From: Pseudomonas sp. GM49
Lineage (GTDB): Bacteria; Pseudomonadota; Gammaproteobacteria; Pseudomonadales; Pseudomonadaceae
Assembly (NCBI RefSeq): GCF_000282355.1
Contig: NZ_AKJL01000111.1
Span: forward strand, 1 to 45,968
Reading direction: 5' to 3'
DNA length: 45,968 bases
Positions 27,817 through 35,118 of this stretch are shown one piece after another; position 1 is the stretch's first letter, and every line of letters begins with the position of its first letter. Below the pieces are notes generated by a model, which made no database searches, was not told the DNA's origin, and worked only from the letters and a program-made list of their open reading frames with translations. A program made the translations under genes and the position numbers.

Positions 27817-29301
27817 ATGAGTGCATCACCCGATCTCTCTGTAGCCCTTGCCGACAGCGATGCCGAGCAACTACGCAAGCTGGGTTACAGCTCCAACTTC
27901 AATCGCAGCATGAGCCTGTGGGAAAACTTCGCCCTGGGCTTCACTTACCTGTCCCCGGTCGTCGGGGTTTATACCCTGTTCGGCTTGTGCCTGGCCGCTG
28001 GCGGGCCACCCATGTTCTGGGCTTACTTGCTGGTCGGTTGCGGCCAGTTGCTGGTGTGCCTGATCTTCGGCGAAGTGGTTTCGCAGTTCCCGATTTCCGG
28101 CGGCGTGTACCCATGGGCCCGCCGTCTGGTGGGCAAGCGCTGGGCGTGGATGGTTGGCTGGATCTACTCCATCGCCCTGTGCGTGACCATCGCGGCGGTT
28201 GCCGTGGGTGCCGGCCCGTACCTCGCCGCCATGATGGGCTTTGAACCGAGCAACAACACCAACATCATCATCGCCCTGTTCCTGACGCTGTTCGCCACCC
28301 TGGTCAATCTCAGCGGCACCAAAGTGCTGGCGCGGATCGCCATGTTCGGCTTCCTCTGCGAACTGGTGGGCGCGGTGATCGTCGGCGTTTACCTGCTGAT
28401 TTTCGAGCGTCATCAACCCATCAGCGTGTTGTTCAACACCTTCGATATCAGCGTCGACGGCTCGTACCTGCCGGCGTTCCTCACCGCGTCGCTGGCGGGG
28501 ATGTTCCTGTACTACGGCTTCGAGGCCTGCGGCGACGTGGCCGAAGAAACCCCGAACCCGAGCAAGAAGATCCCGGTGGCCATGCGCATGACCATCTACA
28601 TCGGCGGCATCGCGGCAATGTTCGCCTGCCTGGCGCTGATCCTGGCCGTGCCGGACATGCAAGCCGTGATCAATGGCACCGACAAGGACCCGGTCACCAC
28701 CATCCTCAACAACGCATTTGGCCCGGTGGGTTCGAAAGTGGTGATGGGCGTGGTGATGATTTCCTTCATCTCCTGCGTCATCAGCCTGCAAGCGGCGGCC
28801 AGTCGTTTGCTGTATTCCTACGCCCGCGACGAAATGGTTATTGGCAGCCGACTGCTGAAGAAGATTTCCCCTACGACTCAGGTTCCAGTTGCCGCGCTGT
28901 TCGTATCCGGCGTCCTGCCGGCGCTGATCATCATCCTCGGCTTCTTTCTGCAGGATGCAGTAGCCACCATCGTCAGCTTCGCCGCCATCGGCATCTACCT
29001 GGCGTTCCAGATGATCGTGCTCGGGGCTCTGTACGCCCGCATGAAAGGCTGGAAACCGAGCGGCAAATTCACCCTTGGTGCCTGGGGCTGGGCGGTGAAC
29101 GTCGGCGCACTGGTCTATGGTGTCGGGGCCATCATCAACATGGCCTGGCCACGGACACCGGATGCCGCGTGGTACATCAACTACGCCATGGTCCTGAGTA
29201 CTGCCATCGTTATTGGTTTGGGCTTGCTCTACATGTGGATCGCCAAGCCGTATGACCACGGAAAGGCGCCTGCGGGGGATGCGTGGAAGGTTAGTCGGTA
29301 A
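27817..29301 (+). CDS. APC superfamily amino acid/amine permease
   Basis: A 494-residue transporter with about 12 hydrophobic segments. The N-terminal SLWENFALGFTYLSPVVGVY with PISGGVYPWARRLVG is typical of the amino acid/choline (ACT) and GABA-permease branch of the APC superfamily. FLYYGFEACGDVAEETPNPSKKIP is the conserved TM6 region. GGAGAAA lies upstream of ATG 27817. It is co-oriented with the PatD-like gene, with a REP pair in the 242-bp gap. A role as uptake system for polyamine, GABA or a related amine is inferred from context. Confidence 0.9.
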   Translation: MSASPDLSVALADSDAEQLRKLGYSSNFNRSMSLWENFALGFTYLSPVVGVYTLFGLCLAAGGPPMFWAYLLVGCGQLLVCLIFGEVVSQFPISGGVYPWARRLVGKRWAWMVGWIYSIALCVTIAAVAVGAGPYLAAMMGFEPSNNTNIIIALFLTLFATLVNLSGTKVLARIAMFGFLCELVGAVIVGVYLLIFERHQPISVLFNTFDISVDGSYLPAFLTASLAGMFLYYGFEACGDVAEETPNPSKKIPVAMRMTIYIGGIAAMFACLALILAVPDMQAVINGTDKDPVTTILNNAFGPVGSKVVMGVVMISFISCVISLQAAASRLLYSYARDEMVIGSRLLKKISPTTQVPVAALFVSGVLPALIIILGFFLQDAVATIVSFAAIGIYLAFQMIVLGALYARMKGWKPSGKFTLGAWGWAVNVGALVYGVGAIINMAWPRTPDAAWYINYAMVLSTAIVIGLGLLYMWIAKPYDHGKAPAGDAWKVSR

Positions 29302-29410
29302 GGTATTCGCCCTCGCTTGGAGACCCTGCCTGCAACGATACGGGCAGGACTTCAAGTCAATAAGGGGCTGAGGGGACATGAAACACCACCCTCAGAAAGC
29401 GAAATGCGAA

Positions 29411-29541
29411 GTAGCAGCTGGCGAAGCCTGCGTTCGGCTGCGTAGCAGTCGTGAAATCAGACCACGCGGTGTTTCAGGAAGATCTCGCACGCAGGCTTTA
29501 CGACTGCTACGCAGCCGGACGCAGGCTACGCCAGCTGCTAC
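29411..29541. repeat. REPIN of a third sequence type
   Basis: GTAGCAGCTGGCGAAGCCTG at 29411 and its inverted copy ending CCAGCTGCTAC at 29541 share the internal blocks CGGCTGCGTAGCAGTCGT and ACGACTGCTACGCAGCCG. The arms are about 43 bp with a few mismatches and a roughly 45-bp spacer. The sequence differs from the two other REP classes in the window. Confidence 0.85.
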
Positions 29542-29688
29542 AGATCGTATTTTGGCTTAACTGATCAGCACCACTCAGCTTTATACAAAACCAGCAAGAT
29601 CCTACAGATCCGCCCTTCCTGAAAAACCCTCGATTCCTACAACACGCGTCGCCAGAGTAGACTTGGCGCCGCGAGCGCCTGATCGATA

Positions 29689-29734
29689 GGCTTCGTCCCC
29701 GTCGCTGCCAAATCAGCGACCCGGAGTCGAAGCC
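29689..29734 (+). ncRNA. Nested hairpin in the leader of the BRO-N locus
   Basis: GGCTTCG (29689-29695) pairs with CGAAGCC (29728-29734), and inside it GTCGCTG (29701-29707) pairs with CAGCGAC (29714-29720) around a 6-nt loop. It lies about 30 nt upstream of the C4-like RNA. It may be part of the same transcript or mark its 5' boundary. No T-run follows, so it is not a normal terminator. Confidence 0.4.
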
Positions 29735-29764
29735 GGAACAAGTCAAAACGGTGCTCGTGTGCCC

Positions 29765-29885
29765 CCATAGAACTGTGGCTGTTTTATGCCTTCAGTTCTG
29801 CATTATGGCGGGCCGTGTGGCGCGGGCCTTCCGGCTTCCGTTTTGATTGGAAGTGTCCCGGCTTCGAACGTCACTCGGTCCGCCA
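29765..29885 (+). ncRNA. Structured antisense-type RNA resembling phage C4 RNA
   Basis: Two consecutive stems are visible. Stem 1 pairs AGAACTG (29769-29775) with CAGTTCT (29793-29799), with GGC/GCC inside and loop TGTTTTAT. Stem 2 pairs TGGCGGGCCG (29806-29815) with CGGTCCGCCA (29876-29885), extended by GTGG/TCAC. Inside it are CGGG/CCCG (29823-29826 with 29857-29860) and CTTCC/GGAAG (29835-29839 with 29849-29853) closing loop GTTTTGATT. The top of stem 2 (29836-29845, TTCCGTTTTG) is perfectly complementary to 29922-29931, which includes the Shine-Dalgarno of the BRO-N gene. A compact two-hairpin RNA next to an antirepressor-type gene is the arrangement of c4 RNA in phages P1 and P7. The family assignment is my inference and was not checked with a covariance model. 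Confidence 0.6.
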
Positions 29886-29910
29886 CCCACCTGTCGAAGG
29901 GTTGGTGGCG

Positions 29911-29931
29911 ACTTTCCAAGCCAAAACGGAA
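29911..29931 (+). promoter_or_regulatory. Predicted target of the antisense RNA, covering the BRO-N ribosome-binding site
   Basis: ACTTTCCAAGCCAAAACGGAA can pair with the RNA at 29836-29855: ten consecutive pairs over CAAAACGGAA, then CCAA/TTGG and ACTT/AAGT with small bulges. GGAA at 29928-29931 is the Shine-Dalgarno for the ATG at 29940. A preceding hairpin, CGCCACC (29881-29887) with GGTGGCG (29904-29910), sits between RNA and target and shares bases with stem 2, so the two structures are mutually exclusive. Confidence 0.55.
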
Positions 29932-29939
29932 ATCACGCC

Positions 29940-30446
29940 ATGCCAATGCATCCTCAAAGCTCGCCTCTTCCCTATTTCGATCCCACCGTCTTCACCCGCC
30001 ACAACCGTTTCCTCCATACCTTCATGCAAGACAACCAAGCCTGGTTCTGTGCCCAGGATCTAGGTCGCTTGATGGGTAAGCCACTCAATGAACGCCTGAC
30101 CCTGAAACTCGATCCCGACCAACGTCGCACCGTCTGTCTGCTCAAGGACGGCAAAACGGTCGAAACACTGATGGTCAGCGAATCAGGCATGTACGCCTTG
30201 CTGGTTCACCACTTCGTCCCGGAAAACCGCAACCTGCGCCAGTGGTTGAGTAACGAAGTCATACCCTCGCTGCGTGATGCGAAATCAGCGCCTGTGGATA
30301 ACCTGCCAAGCCTGAGTTCCTTGAATTGGGCGGGAGTTTCGGTGCCCTTGCTGCATTACCAACATCACGCCTGGATCAAGTGGCGAGACATGCCTGAGTT
30401 GATGCAGGTGCAGAGACCCTTCCCAATCGCTGGCACTTGCCGTTGA
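29940..30446 (+). CDS. BRO-N domain (antirepressor-type) protein
   Basis: A 168-residue protein. Residues about 12-115 form a BRO-N/Bro-type domain (FDPTVFTRHNRFLHTF, WFCAQDLGRLMG, MVSESGMYALLVHHFVPENR, LRQWLSNEVIPSLR). That domain is found in phage antirepressors and baculovirus BRO proteins and binds DNA or repressor. The C-terminal 50 residues show no second domain I recognise, and no KilA-C is present. The start at 29940 is chosen for GGAAA 7 nt upstream and for the domain boundary; an in-frame ATG at 29847 would translate the structured RNA. There is no other phage structural or repressor gene beside it, so it looks like a solitary, domesticated module. Confidence 0.82.
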   Translation: MPMHPQSSPLPYFDPTVFTRHNRFLHTFMQDNQAWFCAQDLGRLMGKPLNERLTLKLDPDQRRTVCLLKDGKTVETLMVSESGMYALLVHHFVPENRNLRQWLSNEVIPSLRDAKSAPVDNLPSLSSLNWAGVSVPLLHYQHHAWIKWRDMPELMQVQRPFPIAGTCR

Positions 30447-30465
30447 AGGGATAAATCAAGCCGAT

Positions 30466-30504
30466 CAAACAGGGACAGACTTCACAGTCCGTCCCTTTGG
30501 TTTG
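30466..30504 (+). terminator. Long hairpin after the BRO-N gene, probable terminator
   Basis: GGGAC-A-GACT (30472-30481) pairs with AGTC-C-GTCCC (30486-30495) around a TCAC loop. CAAAC (30466-30470) further pairs with GTTTG (30500-30504). The downstream flank TTTGGTTTG is T-rich. It closes the BRO-N transcript 20 bp after the stop. Confidence 0.6.
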
Positions 30505-30531
30505 AGTCCTCTCAATTAATTGTCCTGCTGA

Positions 30532-30741
30532 ATGAGCTATATCCACATGAACGAGACTCACAGCGTCAAACGAAACATCATAGAAATGATTCCATGTGAT
30601 AGCTCGTTTGCAGAAGCGTACCTCCATAAGCTCGACCAACAATCTGTCCGACAGCAAGCAATAGACGCTGGCATAGCCGACGCTGATGCAGGCAGGTTAA
30701 CCAGCCTGGCCACCGTAAAGGCCAAATGGCTCTCACGGTAA
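30532..30741 (+). CDS. Small antitoxin-like hypothetical protein
   Basis: A 69-residue ORF. Its C-terminal half, RQQAIDAGIADADAGRLTSLATVKAKWLSR, has the EALxxGxxDxxAGRxxxxExVKA pattern common at the end of ribbon-helix-helix and Phd-type antitoxins. The N-terminal half shows no clear DNA-binding motif, and no RelE/ParE-like toxin gene follows. The ribosome-binding site is weak for both the ATG at 30532 and the one at 30547. The real gene probability is moderate, and the antitoxin reading is by pattern only. Confidence 0.5.
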   Translation: MSYIHMNETHSVKRNIIEMIPCDSSFAEAYLHKLDQQSVRQQAIDAGIADADAGRLTSLATVKAKWLSR

Positions 30742-30752
30742 CCCACCCTGCT

Positions 30753-30938
30753 TCAAAACCGCGAAACACTCCTCATCGCATCCACCAGATACCGCATCGC
30801 AATCCGGTCGTTCTCCGACAGTTCCCGATAGCGCTCCACCAGTTTCATCTCCTCGGAGTTCAGCCGGCGTCTTTGCCGTCCGCTGGCCAGACATGGAAAG
30901 ATTCCCAACATTTCGGTGATGTTCTGTACTTTCGACAT
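30753..30938 (-). CDS. Small conserved-looking hypothetical protein (61 aa)
   Basis: A 61-residue protein, MSKVQNITEMLGIFPCLASG...LNSEEMKLVERYRELSENDR...VDAMRSVSRF. A good AAGGAC site lies 8 nt before the ATG. The charged helical end (VERYRELSENDRIAMRYLVDAM) resembles the C-terminal tails of some phage-type and XRE regulators in pseudomonads, but the helix-turn-helix itself is absent. It runs convergent to the antitoxin-like ORF with an 11-bp gap. Function unknown. Confidence 0.6.
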   Translation of the reverse strand: MSKVQNITEMLGIFPCLASGRQRRRLNSEEMKLVERYRELSENDRIAMRYLVDAMRSVSRF

Positions 30939-31356
30939 GGACGATGTCCTTCTCTAGACGTCAAAGAAACTGCAAAAAACCGCATCGCCCTATCCCTTTT
31001 TCAGCAGCCGCCGGGTGCTCACTGAACCGCACCGGTCCGAAGGGCATAAACCGGTCATGAGCACAGAATAGAAATATTCCGGGCGCTGAAAAGCGTTTTT
31101 TAGAGTAATTAATCGAAAAAAGCAGAAATGCCCTGTAAATCAGAAACCCCTGTCGGAATTGTTTCCCGACATGTCTTGTTTCATTGCCGAGCCGGCGCTG
31201 TGCCATCAATCAATTTTGCTCTGCAATCGAACGGTTTAAGCTACCCGGCATCTGTTTTACAGTCCGTTGCGTTTGGCCGAAGGCATGTCCGAACCGATAT
31301 TTCTGATCCAGCACGTGCCAGGAACGGCGCGGGATTGCTCACGACAGGTTGTATTT
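30939..31356. other. AT-rich intergenic region upstream of opgD
   Basis: There is no supported gene in these 418 bp. A short plus-strand stem CGCT-GAAA-AGCG followed by TTTTTT (31084-31101) could be a weak terminator. The rest is AT-rich, with no clear promoter hexamers, and must carry the opgD promoter. Confidence 0.4.
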
Positions 31357-32985
31357 ATGCACCGCAGGAATTTGCTCAAAGCCTCCATGGCCATTGCGGC
31401 CTACACCGGCTTGTCCGCCACGGGGCTGTTGGCGGCCCAGGCCTGGGCCGCCAACAGCGGCACCGCTGATGGCGAGGCCACCGCGTTCGATTTCGAGGCG
31501 CTGAAACTCCAGGCCAAACAGCTCGCCAGCAATCGCTACCAGGACACCAAGCAACAGTTGCCGCCGACCCTGGCGACCATGACGCCGCAGAACTTCAACG
31601 CGATCCGCTACGACGCCAACCACTCTTTGTGGAATGACCTGAACGGTCAGCTGGATGTGCAGTTTTTCCACGTCGGTATGGGGTTCAGGCAGCCGGTACG
31701 CATGTACAGCGTCGACCCCAGGACCCGCCAGGCGCGTGAGGTGCATTTCCGCCCGTCGCTGTTCAACTATGAAAACACCACGGTCGACACAGCGCAGCTC
31801 AAGGGCGACCTGGGTTTCTCCGGCTTCAAGCTGTTCAAGGCCCCGGAACTGGACAAACACGACGTCGTGTCCTTCCTCGGCGCCAGTTACTTCCGAGCGG
31901 TGGACGCCACCGGCCAGTACGGCTTGTCGGCCCGCGGCCTGGCCATCGATACCTATGCCAAAAAACGTGAGGAATTCCCGGACTTCACCAAGTTCTGGTT
32001 CGAGACGCCGGACAAGGACAGCACCCGCTTCGTGGTCTACGCCTTGCTCGACTCGCCGAGCGCCACCGGTGCCTACCGCTTCGATATCGACTGCCAGGCC
32101 GAGCGCGTGGTGATGGAGATCGATGCCCACGTCAACGCACGCACCGCCATCGACCAACTGGGCATCGCGCCGATGACCAGCATGTTCAGCTGCGGCACCC
32201 ACGAACGCCGGATGTGCGACACCATTCACCCGCAAATCCACGACTCCGATCGCCTGGCCATGTGGCGCGGCAACGGCGAATGGATCTGCCGTCCGCTGAA
32301 CAATCCGGCGACCCTGCAATTCAATGCCTTCGCCGACAAGGACCCGAAAGGATTCGGCCTGGTGCAGACCGACCACGAATTCGCCAGCTATCAGGACACC
32401 GTCGACTGGTACAGCCGCCGCCCGAGCCTTTGGGTCGAACCGACCACTGCATGGGGCGAAGGCTCGGTCGATCTGCTGGAGATCCCGACCACCGGCGAGA
32501 CCATGGATAACATCGTCGCCTTCTGGACCCCGAAGAAACCAGTGGCTGCCGGCGATTCGCTGAACTACGGCTACAAGCTCTACTGGAGCGCACTGCCACC
32601 GGTCGGCACACCACTGGCGCGGGTCAATGCAACCCGTTCGGGCATGGGCGGCTTCACCGAAGGCTGGGCGCCAGGCGAGCATTACCCGCCAGTCTGGGCC
32701 CGCCGTTTTGCCGTGGACTTCACCGGCGGCGGCCTGGACCGTTTGCCTGAAGGCGCGGGCATCGAGCCGGTGGTCACTTGCTCGAACGGCGAGGTCAAGG
32801 ATTTCAGCGTGCTCAAGCTCGATGACATCAAGGGCTACCGCATCCTGTTTGACTGGTACCCGACCAATGACAGCGTGGAGCCTGTCGAGCTGCGCCTGTT
32901 CATCCGCACCAACGACCGCACGCTGAGTGAAACCTGGTTGTACCAGTACTTTCCGCCAGCGCCCGACAAGCGCAAATACACCTGA
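31357..32985 (+). CDS. opgD: OpgD/MdoD, periplasmic glucan biosynthesis protein D
   Basis: A 542-residue exported protein of the OpgG/OpgD family. The N-terminus has a twin-arginine signal ([11 protein letters not shown], then a hydrophobic stretch, cut near AWA-AN). The mature protein has conserved blocks including [26 protein letters not shown]-like [25 protein letters not shown] and AVDFTGGGL, and ends with an Ig-like domain. E. coli OpgD is a Tat-dependent periplasmic protein acting on osmoregulated beta-1,2 glucans. I choose 31357 because the Tat motif begins there; an in-frame ATG 90 bp earlier would bury it. It is a single gene, apparently unlinked to opgGH here. Confidence 0.93.
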   Translation: MHRRNLLKASMAIAAYTGLSATGLLAAQAWAANSGTADGEATAFDFEALKLQAKQLASNRYQDTKQQLPPTLATMTPQNFNAIRYDANHSLWNDLNGQLDVQFFHVGMGFRQPVRMYSVDPRTRQAREVHFRPSLFNYENTTVDTAQLKGDLGFSGFKLFKAPELDKHDVVSFLGASYFRAVDATGQYGLSARGLAIDTYAKKREEFPDFTKFWFETPDKDSTRFVVYALLDSPSATGAYRFDIDCQAERVVMEIDAHVNARTAIDQLGIAPMTSMFSCGTHERRMCDTIHPQIHDSDRLAMWRGNGEWICRPLNNPATLQFNAFADKDPKGFGLVQTDHEFASYQDTVDWYSRRPSLWVEPTTAWGEGSVDLLEIPTTGETMDNIVAFWTPKKPVAAGDSLNYGYKLYWSALPPVGTPLARVNATRSGMGGFTEGWAPGEHYPPVWARRFAVDFTGGGLDRLPEGAGIEPVVTCSNGEVKDFSVLKLDDIKGYRILFDWYPTNDSVEPVELRLFIRTNDRTLSETWLYQYFPPAPDKRKYT

Positions 32986-33009
32986 CACCCAGGTAGCACC
33001 CAGCCACCA

Positions 33010-33023
33010 TTCGGTTTTCCGAA
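33010..33023. promoter_or_regulatory. AauR-type binding box 1
   Basis: TTCGG-TTTT-CCGAA is a perfect match to TTCGGNNNNCCGAA, which I recall as the AauR site reported in P. putida. It lies about 110 bp upstream of the sigma-54 promoter of aatJ, the usual enhancer distance. Confidence 0.7.
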
Positions 33024-33040
33024 CGCGACCTGCGGGTCGG

Positions 33041-33054
33041 TTCGGTTAACCGGA
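33041..33054. promoter_or_regulatory. AauR-type binding box 2 (one mismatch)
   Basis: TTCGG-TTAA-CCGGA matches the same dyad with one mismatch in the right arm. Its centre is 31 bp, about three helical turns, from box 1, so two regulator dimers could sit on the same DNA face. Confidence 0.6.
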
Positions 33055-33130
33055 TCCTTCGATCACAATATGAGCGCCATAAATATTTAATTTCCTTATA
33101 AATCAATGCTTTGACCAATTAGCACTGGTC

Positions 33131-33145
33131 TGGCACGAGTCATGC
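33131..33145 (+). promoter_or_regulatory. Sigma-54 (-24/-12) promoter of aatJQMP
   Basis: TGGCACGAGTCATGC has the GG-N10-GC spacing exactly (GG at 33132-33133, GC at 33144-33145) and matches TGGCAC-N5-TTGC except for A in place of the first T of the -12 element. The start site is predicted near 33156, about 105 nt before the aatJ ATG. A NtrC-family regulator (AauR) encoded downstream and two dyads upstream support it. Confidence 0.82.
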
Positions 33146-33262
33146 TCTACACTTCTTCGACGAATGTCCCTGGCGCGCACTTTCAGTAGCGCTCTGGCAT
33201 TTGCAGCACAAAAAGGGCCGATGAACTGGCTCCATAAAAAAAACAATGTCGAGGAAAATTTG

Positions 33263-34177
33263 ATGCGCATCGTTCCCCATATCCTGGGCGCAGCCATTGC
33301 TGCCGCTCTGATCAGCACGCCAGTTTTCGCCGCCGAACTGACCGGCACCCTGAAGAAGATCAAAGAGTCCGGCGTCATCACCCTCGGGCATCGCGACGCT
33401 TCCATTCCGTTCTCCTACATCGCGGATGCTTCCGGCAAACCGGTCGGCTACTCCCACGACATCCAGCTGAAAGTCGTCGAAGCGCTGAAAAAAGACCTCG
33501 ACATGCCGAATCTCCAGGTCAAATACAACCTGGTGACTTCGCAAACCCGCATCCCGCTGGTGCAGAACGGCACCGTGGACCTCGAGTGCGGTTCCACCAC
33601 CAACAACGTCGAGCGTCAGCAGCAAGTTGACTTCTCCGTTGGCATCTTCGAAATCGGTACTCGCCTGCTATCCAAGGCAGACTCCAAGTACAAGGATTTC
33701 CCTGACCTGGCCGGCAAGAACGTCGTGACCACCGCCGGCACCACGTCCGAGCGCATCCTCAAGGCGATGAACGCCGACAAGCAGATGGGCATGAACGTCA
33801 TCTCGGCCAAAGACCACGGCGAATCCTTCCAGATGCTGGAAACCGGCCGTGCCGTGGCTTTCATGATGGACGACGCCCTGCTGGCAGGTGAAGCAGCCAA
33901 GGCCAAGAATGCGAAAGACTGGGCAGTGACCGGTACTCCGCAGTCCTTCGAAATCTACGGCTGCATGGTGCGCAAAGGCGACGAGCCGTTCAAAAAGGCT
34001 GTGGATGACGCCATCAAGGCCACCTACGCATCGGGCGAGATCAACAAGATCTACGACAAGTGGTTCATGCAGCCAATCCCGCCAAAAGGCCTGAACCTGA
34101 ACTTCCCGATGAGCGACGAGCTCAAGGCCCTGATCGCCAAACCGACCGATAAAGCGGCTGACGACAAGAAATCCTGA
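33263..34177 (+). CDS. aatJ: AatJ/GltI: glutamate-aspartate ABC transporter binding protein
   Basis: A 304-residue periplasmic solute-binding protein. The signal peptide MRIVPHILGAAIAAALISTP-VFAAE ends near residue 23, and the type 3 SBP fold follows with GVITLGHRDASIPFSYIAD, VDLECGSTTNNVERQQQVDF (amino-acid carboxylate binding) and KWFMQPIPPKGLNLNFPM. GAGGAAAA precedes ATG 33263, while an ATG at 33164 would add 33 unrelated residues. Followed by permease and ATPase genes and the AauSR two-component genes, this is the acidic amino acid uptake system known as AatJQMP in P. aeruginosa and P. putida. Confidence 0.95.
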   Translation: MRIVPHILGAAIAAALISTPVFAAELTGTLKKIKESGVITLGHRDASIPFSYIADASGKPVGYSHDIQLKVVEALKKDLDMPNLQVKYNLVTSQTRIPLVQNGTVDLECGSTTNNVERQQQVDFSVGIFEIGTRLLSKADSKYKDFPDLAGKNVVTTAGTTSERILKAMNADKQMGMNVISAKDHGESFQMLETGRAVAFMMDDALLAGEAAKAKNAKDWAVTGTPQSFEIYGCMVRKGDEPFKKAVDDAIKATYASGEINKIYDKWFMQPIPPKGLNLNFPMSDELKALIAKPTDKAADDKKS

Positions 34178-34194
34178 TTTCTGACTAACCTTAT

Positions 34195-34224
34195 CTCCTG
34201 AGAGGGCCCTCGCCCTTTCAGGAG
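34195..34224 (+). other. Hairpin between aatJ and aatQ
   Basis: CTCCTGAGAGGG pairs with CCCTTTCAGGAG over 12 positions (one G-T pair), with loop CCCTCG, starting 17 bp after the aatJ stop. There is no T-run behind it. This is the common position of an mRNA-stabilising or partial-termination stem that leaves more binding protein than permease. Confidence 0.7.
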
Positions 34225-34371
34225 GTGGTCACTTCCTGCTGGCATTTTTTGGAAACACTCGAACCGGTGGCTGTCGAGCCGAGCGCGTGTGCCTGTCCCT
34301 CAAGGACAGGCGGGAACGGAGCTTCCCCCAAGCGGGCACTTGTACATCGATTGAACTGAGGGGAGACCCTA

Positions 34372-35118
34372 ATGAATTACAACTGGGACTGGGGCGTGTT
34401 CTTCAAGTCCACCGGCGTGGGCAGCGAGACCTATTTCGACTGGTACGTGACCGGTTTGGGCTGGACCATCGGCATCGCCATCGCGGCCTGGATCATCGCC
34501 CTGACACTGGGCTCGATCCTGGGCGTCATGCGTACCGTGCCGAATCGCATCGTATCGGGCATCGCCACCTGCTACGTCGAACTCTTCCGTAACGTGCCGC
34601 TGCTGGTTCAGCTGTTCATCTGGTACTTCCTGGTACCCGACCTGCTGCCGGCGGACCTGCAAGAGTGGTACAAGCAGGATCTGAACCCGACCACCTCGGC
34701 CTTCCTTAGCGTCGTCGTGTGCCTGGGCCTGTTCACCACCGCCCGGGTTTGCGAACAGGTGCGCACCGGTATCCAGGCCCTGCCAAAAGGCCAGGAATCC
34801 GCGGCCCGCGCCATGGGTTTCAAGCTGCCGCAGATCTACTGGAACGTGCTGCTGCCCCAGGCCTACCGGATCATCATTCCGCCGCTTACCTCGGAATTTT
34901 TGAACGTCTTCAAGAACACCTCCGTGGCCTCGCTGATCGGTTTGATGGAACTGCTCGCGCAGACCAAACAGACCGCCGAGTTCTCCGCCAACCTGTTCGA
35001 AGCCTTTACCCTGGCAACGCTGATCTACTTCACCCTGAACATGAGCCTGATGTTGCTGATGCGCCTGGTCGAGAAGAAAGTCGCCGTACCGGGCCTGATC
35101 TCCGTAGGGGGTAAATGA
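34372..35118 (+). CDS. aatQ: AatQ/GltJ: amino acid ABC transporter permease
   Basis: A 248-residue HAAT-type permease (His/Glu/Gln subfamily) with about five helices. It starts NYNWDWGVFFKSTGVGSETYFDWY, the family N-terminus of GltJ, and has the EAA loop SAARAMGFKLPQIYWNVLLPQA and a NVPLLVQLFIWYF helix. Its stop overlaps the aatM start (ATGATGG region). The 194-bp gap after aatJ carries the hairpin. Confidence 0.94.
   Translation: MNYNWDWGVFFKSTGVGSETYFDWYVTGLGWTIGIAIAAWIIALTLGSILGVMRTVPNRIVSGIATCYVELFRNVPLLVQLFIWYFLVPDLLPADLQEWYKQDLNPTTSAFLSVVVCLGLFTTARVCEQVRTGIQALPKGQESAARAMGFKLPQIYWNVLLPQAYRIIIPPLTSEFLNVFKNTSVASLIGLMELLAQTKQTAEFSANLFEAFTLATLIYFTLNMSLMLLMRLVEKKVAVPGLISVGGK

Noticed and set aside
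29378..29560. Arg-rich 60-codon ORF near 29.4 kb
   Set aside because: It lies across both arms of the third-type REPIN and has no ribosome-binding site or family likeness.
31084..31101. Strong terminator upstream of opgD
   Set aside because: The stem is only 4-5 bp and no gene on that strand ends nearby; I keep it only as a weak possibility in the intergenic note.
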